Shown: positions 43,007 through 51,990 of the stretch, in pieces
How the letters are laid out: the number at the start of each line of letters is the position of its first letter
Position numbering within the stretch: position 1 is the first letter of the stretch
Assembly (NCBI GenBank): GCA_902729415.1
Contig: CACVCF010000157.1
Span: forward strand, 1 to 64,000
Length of the DNA stretch: 64,000 nucleotides
Source of the DNA: Terasakiella magnetica
GTDB lineage: Bacteria; Pseudomonadota; Alphaproteobacteria; Rhodospirillales; Magnetospirillaceae
Direction: 5' to 3'
Program-made: the position numbers and the translations under genes
Notes under the pieces: generated by a model
Seen by the model: the letters and a program-made list of their open reading frames with translations, nothing else
Database searches by the model: none
Told to the model about the DNA's origin: nothing

Positions 43007-43129
43007 CTAAATGCTGACCCGGACGTGAAGGAACACCCCCTCCGTCCCCATGGAACGCATCACACACCCCGGCTCGTCCTTGACGAGCTGGTCGTGAACC
43101 TTCAAGTTGTCTTGGTGGGCGAACTCCAC
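43007..43129 (-). CDS. Candidate small protein between fdxA and carD
   Basis: A minus-strand frame ends at 43007 with protein-like sequence (VEFAHQDNLKVHDQLVKDEP, then GCVMRSMGTEGVFLHVRVSI). No ATG is available; a GTG at 43129 would give 40 residues. The frame is open upstream through SAYAVR and NSVELCRRRPY as far as the fdxA stop codon, with which it is in phase. Third positions are mostly G or C, as in real genes here. It could be a small gene with an unusual start or an old 3' extension of fdxA. Confidence 0.35.
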   Translation of the reverse strand: MEFAHQDNLKVHDQLVKDEPGCVMRSMGTEGVFLHVRVSI

Positions 43130-43216
43130 CCGAACGGCATATGCCGAGTAAGGTCTCCGCCGACATAGTTCGACGGAGTTGACCTTATACCACGGGGGCT
43201 CTGTGAAGAACAGGGG

Positions 43217-43254
43217 AAAACCCGGCCCGCCGGAATCGGAAAAGGCGGGCCGGG
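43217..43254 (-). terminator. Terminator of fdxA
   Basis: An 11-bp stem CCCGGCCCGCC / GGCGGGCCGGG, followed on the minus strand by TTTTCCCC, starts 11 bases after the ferredoxin stop codon. Confidence 0.8.
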
Positions 43255-43264
43255 TGAATCGAAT

Positions 43265-43594
43265 TCAGCGGCCGGGCTTGGGCGACAACAGCGCCTTCTT
43301 GCCCTGTTTGTCCTTCCAGTCTTCGGCATCGGCGGGAACGGCCCCCTTGCGGGTGATATTGGGCCACTGGCCTGCGTACTGGCTGGCGACCTCGGCCCAC
43401 TCGGCGGCGCGGGGGTCGGAATCGGGGACGATGGCTTCTGCCGGGCATTCCGGCTCGCAGACGCCGCAATCGATGCATTCGTCCGCATTGATTACCAGAA
43501 AGTTCTCACCCTCGTAGAAGCAGTCGACGGGGCAAACCTCGACGCAATCCTGGTATTTGCACTTGACGCAATTTTCGGTGACGACGTAGGCCAT
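43265..43594 (-). CDS. fdxA: 7Fe-8S ferredoxin FdxA
   Basis: 109 residues from ATG 43594 ([20 protein letters not shown]). Seven clustered Cys before residue 50 fit a [3Fe-4S]/[4Fe-4S] ferredoxin: [17 protein letters not shown], then [12 protein letters not shown]. The tail ([20 protein letters not shown]) matches the alphaproteobacterial FdxA type. It carries electrons at low potential. An in-frame ATG at 43606 would add four residues. Confidence 0.94.
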   Translation of the reverse strand: MAYVVTENCVKCKYQDCVEVCPVDCFYEGENFLVINADECIDCGVCEPECPAEAIVPDSDPRAAEWAEVASQYAGQWPNITRKGAVPADAEDWKDKQGKKALLSPKPGR

Positions 43595-43810
43595 GTCGGT
43601 CTCCACTCTCCCAGTAAGTCAGCTCTTGAGGGCCATGATCGGCACCAGCCAGAGAATTGGGGCGAAGCGATACCACAGACATCCCCCTCATCTCAACCCT
43701 AGAGCCGGATGGTTTAAGGTCGGATCGCTTGGCGATTCGGCCGCAAAGCTGAATTCGCCTCTCATCAACGCGCTCTAGGGCCAGAGGAGGAATGGGGTGG
43801 GGGCATGCGC

Positions 43811-44593
43811 TTATGGCACGGGCGTCCTCAGGCGCACCGGGGTGCGCTTGCCCCGCCGCGCCAGAAGGTTGAGGATTTCGATCCCCAGCGAGAAGCCCAT
43901 GGCGAAGTACAAATAGCCCTTGGGAACGTGGAATCCGGTGCCATCCGCCACCAGGGTCATGCCCACCAGCAACAGGAACGACAGCGCGAGCATCTTGATG
44001 GTGGGGTGGCGGGTGATGAAGGCGGCCAGCGGGCCGGCGGCGGCCACCATCACCAGCGAGGCCAGGATTACCGCCGTGATCATGACGCCGAGGTCGTTGG
44101 CCATGCCCACCGCCGTGATGACCGAATCCAGCGAGAAGACGATATCGAGGATGGCGATCTGGACGATGATGCCGCTCAGGCTGACCCGAGGCTGGGTTCC
44201 GGTGGTGGGGGTGTCGGAGCCTTGGGCTTCCGGCCCGGCCGCATTGCTATCGTCGGCCTCGCCTTCCAGGCTGCCGTGAATTTCGTGGGTGGCCTTGGCC
44301 ACCAGGAAGATGCCGCCGCCGATCAGAATAATGTCGCGCCAACTGACCGCGTGCTCCCACACCACCATCACCGGATCGATCAGGCTGGCGACCCAGGAGA
44401 TGGAACCCAGCAGCGCGATGCGGGTCAAGAGCGCGAACGCCAATCCCAGCCGCCGCCCGCGAGGGCGTAAGGATTCCGGCAGGCGGTTGGATATGATGGC
44501 GAGATAGACCAGATTGTCGATGCCGAGGACGATCTCGAGGATGGATAACGTGGCCAAGCTCAGCCATGCGTCGGGATTGGAAAGCCATTCCAT
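43811..44593 (-). CDS. TerC-family integral membrane protein
   Basis: 260 residues, about seven to eight transmembrane helices. The family's acidic motifs are present: LEIVLGIDNLVYLAI and FSLDSVITAVGMANDLGV, both thought to bind metal ions. A charged loop (about 125-150) separates the halves. Homologues are involved in Mn2+ export or tellurite resistance. The start at 44593 (MEWLSNPDAWLSLATL) is preferred: the frame is open to 44788, but that part is encoded by the structured repeat and is low in protein-like sense. Confidence 0.9.
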   Translation of the reverse strand: MEWLSNPDAWLSLATLSILEIVLGIDNLVYLAIISNRLPESLRPRGRRLGLAFALLTRIALLGSISWVASLIDPVMVVWEHAVSWRDIILIGGGIFLVAKATHEIHGSLEGEADDSNAAGPEAQGSDTPTTGTQPRVSLSGIIVQIAILDIVFSLDSVITAVGMANDLGVMITAVILASLVMVAAAGPLAAFITRHPTIKMLALSFLLLVGMTLVADGTGFHVPKGYLYFAMGFSLGIEILNLLARRGKRTPVRLRTPVP

Positions 44594-44681
44594 GGGATGC
44601 GGCCTTGGGCTGAATGGGAAGCGGCCAAAGTGTACGGGCAAGGCGGCGGTGATGCTACGATATTCTTCCGTGGCCCTCCTG

Positions 44682-44833
44682 CCCTGCGGATGCAGGGCGC
44701 CCGGCGCCTGAGGGGCGTTGAAATTCGACGAGCCTTCGGGCTCGGAGTTGCGGGCAAGGCCCGGCGCGGCTGATGCCGCGGAAGCCAAGCCCTGCGGATG
44801 CAGGGCGCCCGGCGCCTGAGGGGCGTTGAAATT
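44682..44833 (+). repeat. 108-bp structured repeat, 1.4 copies (diverged relative of 1657-1949)
   Basis: Copies begin at 44682 and 44790 (period 108); the second stops at 44833. The unit aligns over its whole length with the 113-bp unit at 1657-1949. Stems are CGCGGC-TGAT-GCCGCG, GCCCTGC-GGAT-GCAGGGC, CGAGCC-TTCG-GGCTCG and CGGGC-AAG-GCCCG. Relative to the other locus, one pair of stem 1 and three pairs of stem 2 have changed on both sides so that pairing is kept. It lies between the divergent terC and PAS-GGDEF-EAL genes. Confidence 0.93.
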
Positions 44834-44932
44834 AGTGCAAATGGTAACGGTTGCCTTGACGGCGGCTGGCCGATACCATCAAATCTTTCTTAATTGTTAT
44901 CGCTAGCCCGGTCGTTTCCGGGGGGAGCAAGG

Positions 44933-47512
44933 GTGGCCAGCGACACGAACCACACTCCAGGCGTCAAGACCCCGGCCACCACTCCTGGGGACGGGGGAGG
45001 GTTTCTGTGCGCGCCCGAGGAGGTTCTGCCCCGCCTGGCCGAGGCCGAGGCGCGTCTGGACGGGCTGACAGCCAATCTTCCCGGTTACGTCTTTCAGCGC
45101 GTCATGGCCGCTGACGGCTCGATCAGCTACCCCTGGTTCAGCGACAGCGTTGGCGATGTCCTGGGCTTTAGTGCCGATTCCATGGATGTGAATGCCAAGG
45201 GCTGCCTTCACGTGGTGCATTGGGCCGACCGCGATTCCCATGTGGCGGAGGTCTTGCGCTCGACGGCTAATCTGACCACGTGCCGCGAGGAATACCGCGC
45301 CATCACCGCTTCGGGGGAAGTGCGCTGGCTGCGCGGCGCGTCCCAGCCCCGGCGGCTGTCCGACGGGGTCACCATCTGGGATGGCGTGGTGGTTGACGTC
45401 ACCGAGGGGCGGCGGTCGGAACTGCGCCTCGACATGCTGATGGATCATGCGGGCGACGCCATTCTGATTTTAGACCAGGACGGCCGCATCGATACGGTCA
45501 ATGCCGCGGCCGAGCGGTTGTTTGGACGTTCCGCCGCTGAAATGACCGGGCAGCCTTTCGCCATTCTGCTGCCCGAGGATTTGCGCTCTCCCGATCTGCT
45601 GGACGCGGAGACGGGACTGGTCGGCGGCGGGCCGCGCGAATTGGCGGGATTGCGCAAGGATGGCGGCATCTTTCCGCTGGAGCTGTCCACCAGCGAGGTT
45701 CGCCAGGAAGGCCACCGCCTGTTCGTCAGCATCGGGCGCGACATCACCCGGCGCAAGCAGACCGAGGCGGCGCTGCTGGAAACCGAACAGCGGCTGCGGG
45801 CCATTGCCGCCAACATGCCGGGCATGGTGTTCCAGCGGGTGCTGCGGCCCGACGGTTCGATGGAATTCACCTATGTGAGCGAGGGCTGCCGCAGCATCCT
45901 GGGGCTGGAGCCCGAGGAAATGCTGGCTCTGCCCGGCGCCTTTCTCGCCTTGCTGCCCGCCGACGACCGTCAGAGTTTTTTAATCTCGCTGGAGCGCTCG
46001 GCCCGTGCCATGGAGCCCTTCGACGAGGAAATGTCGGTGCCGGGCCGCGATGGCCGCCGCCACTGGCTGCGGGCTCAGTCACGCCCCACCGCCCGCCCCA
46101 ACGGTGACGTGGTGTGGGATGGCGTTATGCTCGACGTCACCGCCCGCAAGCAGGCCGAACAGCGTTTGTCCTTCCTGGCCTATTACGATCCCCTGACCCG
46201 TCTGCCCAACCGTGCGGCCTTCGCCGAGCGTTTCGCCGCCGCCAGGGAAGAGGCAAAGCTGAGCTCGACCCTGCTGGCGGTGGTTAGCATCGGCATCGAT
46301 CGTTTCGGCATTATCAACGCCACCATGGGCCACACCATCGGCGATCAGGTGCTGATCTCTGCCGCCGACCTTCTGCGTGCCGCCATCGGCGCCCAGAACG
46401 TGATCTCGCGCGCTTCGGGCGACCGCTTTCAGATGCTGCTGACCGGCCATACTTCCAAGCGCAATCTGCAAGAGGCGCTGGACCGGCTGCACGGTGCCGC
46501 CCAGGCCACCGTCAATGTGGCAGGGCAGGATTTTGACATCTCGGCCAGCCTGGGGGTGGCGGTGTTCCCCCGCGACGGCGACGATGCCGATACCTTGATC
46601 CGCAATGCCGATGCGGCGCTGGAACGGGCCAAGGATCAGGGGCCGTCGACGCTTCAGATGTTCACCACGGAAATGAGCATCAAGGCCAGCAAGACCCTGT
46701 CATTACAGAACCGTCTGCGCCGGGCCGTGGATAATGGTGAATTGTCGGCCCATTACCAGCCGCAGGTGGACCTGTCCAGCGGGTGTGTGGTGGGGATGGA
46801 GGCGCTGGTGCGCTGGAACAGCGCCGAACTGGGCATGGTCTCGCCCGCCGATTTCATCCCGGTGGCCGAGGAATCGGGCCTGATCGATTCCATCTGCGAA
46901 TTCATGCTCGACACCTGCATCCGCCAGAACAAACAATGGCAGGATCAGGGGCTGCCCGCCATTCCGGTGGCGGTCAACGTCTCGGGCCGCCAGTTCCAAT
47001 ACGCCAAGCGCCTTCTGACCGCTTGCGAAACGATCTTGTCCTCCAGCGGCCTCGACAGCCGCTGGCTCGAGCTTGAACTGACCGAAAGCTCGGCCATGCG
47101 CGACGCCGACAACGCCATCGCCGTGGTGCAGCAGTTGAAGGAAATGGGGATCGGCTGCGCCATCGATGATTTTGGCACCGGCTATTCCTCGCTGTCGGTG
47201 CTCAAGCGCTTCCCCATCCAGAAACTGAAGATCGACCGCTCTTTCGTCATGGATGTCACCACCGACCCCAACGACGCTGCCATCTGTGACGCCATCATCG
47301 CCATGGCCAAGGCCCTGAACCTGAAAGTCGTGGCCGAGGGTGTCGAGAACGAGGAACACCTGGAAATTCTGCGCGGCCTGGGCTGCGATCAGATCCAGGG
47401 CTATTTCTTCAGCCGCCCGCTTCCCGCTGACGGCCTGCGCGACCTTTTGGTCTCGGGCCGTAATCTCCAACTGTCAGACCTGCGGACCAAGAACCGGAAG
47501 CCCGCCGCTTGA
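44933..47512 (+). CDS. PAS-PAS-PAS-GGDEF-EAL cyclic di-GMP phosphodiesterase
   Basis: 859 residues from GTG 44933, which has GGGGGAG before it. Three PAS domains (about 30-155, 160-275, 285-405; the first and third are alike: LPGYVFQRVM and MPGMVFQRVL) precede a GGDEF domain whose signature is degenerate (RASGDRFQML). The EAL domain is complete: MEALVRW, NVSGRQF, LELTES, IDDFGTGYSSL, KIDRSF, VVAEGVE, QGYFFSRPL. It is expected to degrade c-di-GMP and not to make it; the GGDEF may bind GTP as a regulator. No transmembrane segment is visible. Confidence 0.92.
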   Translation: MASDTNHTPGVKTPATTPGDGGGFLCAPEEVLPRLAEAEARLDGLTANLPGYVFQRVMAADGSISYPWFSDSVGDVLGFSADSMDVNAKGCLHVVHWADRDSHVAEVLRSTANLTTCREEYRAITASGEVRWLRGASQPRRLSDGVTIWDGVVVDVTEGRRSELRLDMLMDHAGDAILILDQDGRIDTVNAAAERLFGRSAAEMTGQPFAILLPEDLRSPDLLDAETGLVGGGPRELAGLRKDGGIFPLELSTSEVRQEGHRLFVSIGRDITRRKQTEAALLETEQRLRAIAANMPGMVFQRVLRPDGSMEFTYVSEGCRSILGLEPEEMLALPGAFLALLPADDRQSFLISLERSARAMEPFDEEMSVPGRDGRRHWLRAQSRPTARPNGDVVWDGVMLDVTARKQAEQRLSFLAYYDPLTRLPNRAAFAERFAAAREEAKLSSTLLAVVSIGIDRFGIINATMGHTIGDQVLISAADLLRAAIGAQNVISRASGDRFQMLLTGHTSKRNLQEALDRLHGAAQATVNVAGQDFDISASLGVAVFPRDGDDADTLIRNADAALERAKDQGPSTLQMFTTEMSIKASKTLSLQNRLRRAVDNGELSAHYQPQVDLSSGCVVGMEALVRWNSAELGMVSPADFIPVAEESGLIDSICEFMLDTCIRQNKQWQDQGLPAIPVAVNVSGRQFQYAKRLLTACETILSSSGLDSRWLELELTESSAMRDADNAIAVVQQLKEMGIGCAIDDFGTGYSSLSVLKRFPIQKLKIDRSFVMDVTTDPNDAAICDAIIAMAKALNLKVVAEGVENEEHLEILRGLGCDQIQGYFFSRPLPADGLRDLLVSGRNLQLSDLRTKNRKPAA

Positions 47513-47693
47513 TTTTGCGGAATTGATCTTTTTCAAAGCACTGCGGCCACACTCTTGAAGTTTTTGTTGAGCGGCCAACATCGGTAGTTGACGGCCTCCC
47601 GGCGATAGGCATATTCGTTTCGCTAATTGATTAGAGGCGGATTCAGCCTTAAAGCATCCGGCTCTCGGGAAATGGGCTCACTGCCAATAAAGC

Positions 47694-48482
47694 ATGGTCA
47701 TGAGAGATCACGTGGATTCCGCCAATACCGGCACTTCGGTCAAGCACTCCTATACCATTCCTTGCGCCAGCGCCTTCCGCGACTCCATCGATGAGTTGGC
47801 CGCCCGCCGCAAGGTCAATGTGGGCGATATCGCCCGTTCGGTGCTGCTGGTGATGCCGCCCGAAACCATCTCCCTCTTTCCCGATCCCGGTGAACCGGCC
47901 ATGGATGACCGCGAAACCGTCATTCTGAAATCCGGCCCGGCCCTGGGGCGGCCCTGGCGGCGCAAGCCCCGGCTACAGGTGCGCATGGCGCCGGGCTATT
48001 CGGTCGACAGCATCCGCCGGGCGCTCGGCATGGCCTTAGCCATGGAGCGCGGCGACCTTCGGGTGCGCCTGGACGATCCCAAGGCGCCTCCACCTTCACC
48101 TCCGCCTTCGCCTCCGCCCGCACCGCCGCAGGCCGAGACCCCCAAGCCGCCGGTCCGGGAGGCCGAGAGTTATCCCCGCATCGACCGTCGCCACGGCAGC
48201 CGCGAGCAGGCCCAAAAGTTGGCGGCGGTGAACGAGGAGGTCGAGCGGCTGCGGGCCATTATCAGCGTCCTGGCCTTCGAACCGCTGCCCAGCGGGGTGC
48301 AAAGCCGCAGCGACGCGCTGCATGTGCTGGGCTTTCCGCCCGGCAGCTATCCCGACCGCCGCACCTTGCGGGCCAAGTTCCGCATGCTGGCCACCATCCA
48401 CCACCCCGACAGCAATCACGGCGACCATCACCGCATGAGCCAGCTTAACGCCGCCATGGATATGCTGAACAACGATGCCTGA
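47694..48482 (+). CDS. Protein with C-terminal J domain
   Basis: 262 residues. The N-terminal about 110 residues (IPCASAFRDSIDELAARRKV, MAPGYSVDSIRRALGMALA) are of unknown fold. A proline-rich hinge (PPPSPPPSPPPAPPQ, about 126-140) and a coiled coil follow. The last about 65 residues are a J-domain-like fold with the HPD motif in ATIHHPDSNHGDH and LNAAMDMLNND, so it can probably stimulate DnaK. Gly/Phe and zinc regions of true DnaJ are absent. It ends base-to-base against the convergent gshA gene. Confidence 0.8.
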   Translation: MVMRDHVDSANTGTSVKHSYTIPCASAFRDSIDELAARRKVNVGDIARSVLLVMPPETISLFPDPGEPAMDDRETVILKSGPALGRPWRRKPRLQVRMAPGYSVDSIRRALGMALAMERGDLRVRLDDPKAPPPSPPPSPPPAPPQAETPKPPVREAESYPRIDRRHGSREQAQKLAAVNEEVERLRAIISVLAFEPLPSGVQSRSDALHVLGFPPGSYPDRRTLRAKFRMLATIHHPDSNHGDHHRMSQLNAAMDMLNNDA

Positions 48483-49850
48483 TCAGTAGGCGTATTCCCG
48501 GAACATGGGGTCGATGCTGCCTTGCCAGCGGCCGGTGAAGGCGTCGAGCATGTCCTGGGCGGCGGTGCGGCCCGAGCGTGCGATGGTTTCCAGGGTGTCG
48601 AGATAAAGGCTTTCGTCACGGCCTGAATCATTGAGGCGCTGGCGGCGTTTCAAGCCGCCCGAGGCCAGGGCCAGCATATCGACCGCCACCTCGCCGACGC
48701 TGCGCCCGCCGATGCGGGCGGCCAGACCCAGGCGCGGCACATCGCGGCGCAAGGCGTCGCGTTCCTCGGCCGTCCAGGACTTGACCAACTCCCAGGCCCC
48801 ATCCAGGGCGGTATCGTCATAGAGCAGGCCGGTCCACAGCGCGGGCAGGGCGCACAGGCGCCGCCACGGGCCGTTATCGGCGCCGCGCATCTCCAGATAT
48901 TTCTTCAGCCGCACGTCGGGGAAGGCGGTGGTCAGATGATCGGACCAATCGCCCAGGGTCGGCAGTTCGCCCGGCAGGCCGGGCAGGGTGCCATTGAGGA
49001 AGTCGCGGAAGCTCTGCCCCGCCACGTCGATATAGGCGCCGTCGCGGTAGACGAAGTACATGGGAACGTCGAGCATCCAGTCCACATAGCGTTCGAACCC
49101 CATGCCCGACTCGAAGGCGAAGGGCAGCGGCCCGGTGCGGTGGGAATCGGTGTCCAGCCAGACATCGGCGCGGGCCGACAGCAGCCCTGACGGCTTGCCG
49201 TCGATGAAGGGCGAACAGGCGAACAGGGCGGTGGCGATGGGTTGCAGCGCCAGTGACACCCGCAGCTTGTGAACCATGTCGGCTTCGGACTGGAAATCCA
49301 GGTTCACCTGCACGGTGCAGGTGCGCAGCATCATGTCGAGGCCCTTGGTCCCCACCTCGGGCATATAGCGCCGCATGACGGCATAACGGCCCTTGGGCAT
49401 CCATGGAATGTCGTCGCGGCCCCATTTGGGCTGAAAGCCCACCCCCATGAAGGCGATATCGAGTTTTGACGCCACCTGGCGCACCTGATCGAGGTGATGG
49501 GTGACCTCGGTGGCGGTCTGGTGCACGTCGTCGAGCAGGCCGCCCGACAATTCCAACTGGCCGCCGGGTTCCAGGCTGATGGCGGCGCCGTTGTAATCGT
49601 GCAGTGCGATGATGTTGGCGCCCTCGAACACCGGCTCCCAGCCCAGGCCCGCCAGGCCGTCGAGGATGGCCCGGATGCCGCGGGGGCCGTCATAGGGCAG
49701 CGGCTTCAGGTCGTCGAGGGTATAGCCGAATTTCTCGTGTTCGGTGCCGATGCGCCAGGACGAACGGGGTTTGCACCCCGATTCCAGAGTCTCGATTAAC
49801 TGGCGTTTGCCGGAAATGGGCTCACCGCTCGGCTTGGCTGGTGCGGACAT
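48483..49850 (-). CDS. gshA: Glutamate-cysteine ligase
   Basis: 455 residues, of the plant/alphaproteobacterial GCS2 type: SWRIGTEHEKFGY near the start, ISLEPGGQLELSGG, MGVGFQPKW, MRTCTVQVNLDF-like LRTCTVQVNLDFQSE and YLEMRGAD in the expected order. It performs the first step of glutathione synthesis, ATP-dependent joining of glutamate and cysteine. It is transcribed divergently from panD across a 188-base interval. Confidence 0.95.
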   Translation of the reverse strand: MSAPAKPSGEPISGKRQLIETLESGCKPRSSWRIGTEHEKFGYTLDDLKPLPYDGPRGIRAILDGLAGLGWEPVFEGANIIALHDYNGAAISLEPGGQLELSGGLLDDVHQTATEVTHHLDQVRQVASKLDIAFMGVGFQPKWGRDDIPWMPKGRYAVMRRYMPEVGTKGLDMMLRTCTVQVNLDFQSEADMVHKLRVSLALQPIATALFACSPFIDGKPSGLLSARADVWLDTDSHRTGPLPFAFESGMGFERYVDWMLDVPMYFVYRDGAYIDVAGQSFRDFLNGTLPGLPGELPTLGDWSDHLTTAFPDVRLKKYLEMRGADNGPWRRLCALPALWTGLLYDDTALDGAWELVKSWTAEERDALRRDVPRLGLAARIGGRSVGEVAVDMLALASGGLKRRQRLNDSGRDESLYLDTLETIARSGRTAAQDMLDAFTGRWQGSIDPMFREYAY

Positions 49851-50038
49851 GAAAAGGCAATCCTGCTCGAAGGAACGGTGCAGCCATTAACAAACGACAG
49901 CGGCGGTAAGGGCGTCAAGCGCCGAATCTGCGGAGCTCCCCCTTGATCCCCGACCATATAGGTACAATAAGGTGTTGCGGAAAGGCTGCCTCTGCGCTTA
50001 GGTCACAGCCTGTCGCTGTCATAAGGTTCCGGTGCCCC

Positions 50039-50581
50039 ATGATGAACATCATCCGCGCGAAGCTTCACGGCATCCGCGTCACCAACGCCGATCTCAACTA
50101 TCACGGTTCCATTACCCTGGATCCCGAGCAATGCGAGATGGCGGGCATTTACCCCATGGAATTCGTCGAGATCTGGAACAAGAACTCGGCCGCCCGTATT
50201 TCGACCTATGTGATCTTCGGCGAGCCAGGCTCGCGCTGCTGTGTGCTCAATGGCGCCGCCGCCCGCACCTGCCAGAAGGGCGACGAGCTGATCATCGCCG
50301 CCAGCCAGATGATTCCGGGGCCGGAAAAGCTCTATGACGTCAAGCCGCGCATCCTGACCTTCCTGCCCGACAACCACATCGATCAGGTGCTGTACTACGA
50401 CGTGTTCCAAAGCGACAAGCGGCCCTATGATTTCCGCATCATCGATGCCGACAAGCACAACGTCGAAAGCTGCCACACCTGGCCCAACGTCGATATCACC
50501 CGCGTGCGCGACGGCCTTGCCGCCAAGGGCTGGAGCGAGGCGGAAATCGACGAGTTCCTCGCGTCCCACTTCTCGCTCTAG
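50039..50581 (+). CDS. panD: Aspartate 1-decarboxylase PanD with C-terminal extension
   Basis: 180 residues. The self-cleavage site is in [11 protein letters not shown]: cleavage between Gly and Ser makes the pyruvoyl group. [26 protein letters not shown] and VLNGAAAR follow the PanD fold. The enzyme makes beta-alanine for pantothenate and CoA. Typical PanD has about 126 residues; the extra about 55 ([20 protein letters not shown] to the end) form a second small region. ATG at 50039 or 50042. It leads an operon with queC 8 bases downstream. Confidence 0.92.
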   Translation: MMNIIRAKLHGIRVTNADLNYHGSITLDPEQCEMAGIYPMEFVEIWNKNSAARISTYVIFGEPGSRCCVLNGAAARTCQKGDELIIAASQMIPGPEKLYDVKPRILTFLPDNHIDQVLYYDVFQSDKRPYDFRIIDADKHNVESCHTWPNVDITRVRDGLAAKGWSEAEIDEFLASHFSL

Positions 50582-50589
50582 GGTCCGGT

Positions 50590-51279
50590 ATGGTGAGCGC
50601 TCCCGCAGTCGTATTACTGAGTGGCGGCCTTGATTCCGCTACCACCTTGGCCATCGCCAAGGATATGGGGTTCCGTCCGGCGGCGCTGACCTTCCGCTAT
50701 GGTCAGCGCCATCTGGTGGAGATCGACGCCGCCCGCCGGGTCGCCGCCGCCATGGGAATCCGCGATCACCGCATCGCCGACATCGACCTGCGGGTGTTCG
50801 GCGGATCGGCCCTGACCTCCGACATGGCGGTGCCCAAGGGCCGTGGCGACGCCGAGATGGCGGCGGGCATCCCCATCACCTATGTCCCGGCGCGCAACAC
50901 CATCATGCTGTCCTTCGCCCTGGCTTTTGCCGAGGTGATCGAGGCCGCCGACATCTTCGTCGGCGTCAATGCGGTGGATTATTCCGGCTATCCCGATTGC
51001 CGTCCCGATTACATCGCCGCCTTCGAGCGCATGGCCAACCTGGCCACCAAGGCGGCGGTGGCCGATGGCCGCAAGCTGACCCTGCACACGCCGCTGATCG
51101 ACCTGACCAAGGGCGAGATCATCCGCCGGGGTTTGGCGCTGGGGGTGGATTATGCCATCACCTCCACCTGCTATGATCCCGCCCCCGACGGCCGTGCCTG
51201 TGGTCAATGCGATTCATGCAGTCTGCGTCTCAAGGGCTTTGCCGAGGCCGGGTTGCCCGATCCGGCGCCTTACGTCTAG
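50590..51279 (+). CDS. queC: 7-cyano-7-deazaguanine synthase QueC
   Basis: 229 residues. The PP-loop is [15 protein letters not shown] (about 8-22). The zinc-binding Cys are in [17 protein letters not shown] near the C-terminus. It converts 7-carboxy-7-deazaguanine to preQ0 with ATP and ammonia, for queuosine in tRNA. The other queuosine genes are not in the window. Confidence 0.96.
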   Translation: MVSAPAVVLLSGGLDSATTLAIAKDMGFRPAALTFRYGQRHLVEIDAARRVAAAMGIRDHRIADIDLRVFGGSALTSDMAVPKGRGDAEMAAGIPITYVPARNTIMLSFALAFAEVIEAADIFVGVNAVDYSGYPDCRPDYIAAFERMANLATKAAVADGRKLTLHTPLIDLTKGEIIRRGLALGVDYAITSTCYDPAPDGRACGQCDSCSLRLKGFAEAGLPDPAPYV

Positions 51280-51285
51280 GGTTTA

Positions 51286-51990
51286 GTGGATACGCCCCTT
51301 CTCCTGGAGATTTCCGGCCGAAGCGTCCCCGTGACGGTGCGCCGCTCGGGGTTGGCCCAGCGCCTCAGTCTGCGCATCGATCCCCGGACCGGCGGTGTCG
51401 TGGTGGTGCTGCCGCTGCATGTGCCCCTGGCCGAGGCCTCGCGTTTTATCGCCCGCCAGCGCGACTGGATCGCGGCCCGGATCGGGGCGGTGCCGCAGCG
51501 GGTGGCGCTGGTGCCGGGTGTCTGCGTGCCGCTGCTGGGGCTGCCCCATGAAATCCGCCACCAGCCCACGGCCCGCCGGGGCGTTTGGGCCGAGGCCGGC
51601 GCCATCCAGGTTTCCGGCCGGGAGGAGTACGTTCCCCGCCGGGTCGAGGAATTCCTGCGTGCCGAGGCCCGCCTGCTGCTGGCCCACAAGGCCCGCGGCT
51701 TTGCCGCCGCCATCGGGCGCAAGCTCGGGCGGGTGACGGTGCGTGACACCAAAAGTCGCTGGGGCAGCTGCACGGCGGCGGGGGATCTGTCGTTCTCATG
51801 GCGGCTGGTGATGGCGCCGCCCTGGGTGCTGGAATATGTCGCAGCCCACGAGGTCGCCCATCTGGTGGAGATGAACCACTCCCCCGCCTTCTGGGCCGTG
51901 GTCGGCGGTATGGTGACCGAGGTCAAGGCGGGTCGAGGCTGGCTCAAGCAGCATGGCCCCGATTTACACAAATATGGGAGCGCCTCATGA
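51286..51990 (+). CDS. YgjP/WLM-type zinc metallopeptidase
   Basis: 234 residues from a GTG start. The zinc site is HEVAHLVEMNHSPAFW (HExxH plus a third His), and the family hallmark KSRWGSC lies upstream (TKSRWGSCTAAGDLSFSWRL). Such M48-related cytosolic proteins are widespread; their substrates are unknown. The stop overlaps the start of the transporter gene by 4 bases. Confidence 0.9.
   Translation: MDTPLLLEISGRSVPVTVRRSGLAQRLSLRIDPRTGGVVVVLPLHVPLAEASRFIARQRDWIAARIGAVPQRVALVPGVCVPLLGLPHEIRHQPTARRGVWAEAGAIQVSGREEYVPRRVEEFLRAEARLLLAHKARGFAAAIGRKLGRVTVRDTKSRWGSCTAAGDLSFSWRLVMAPPWVLEYVAAHEVAHLVEMNHSPAFWAVVGGMVTEVKAGRGWLKQHGPDLHKYGSAS

Noticed and set aside
43811..44788. Longer TerC protein starting at 44788
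   Set aside because: The extra 65 residues are encoded by the structured repeat and are low-complexity; TerC homologues start at the MEW position.
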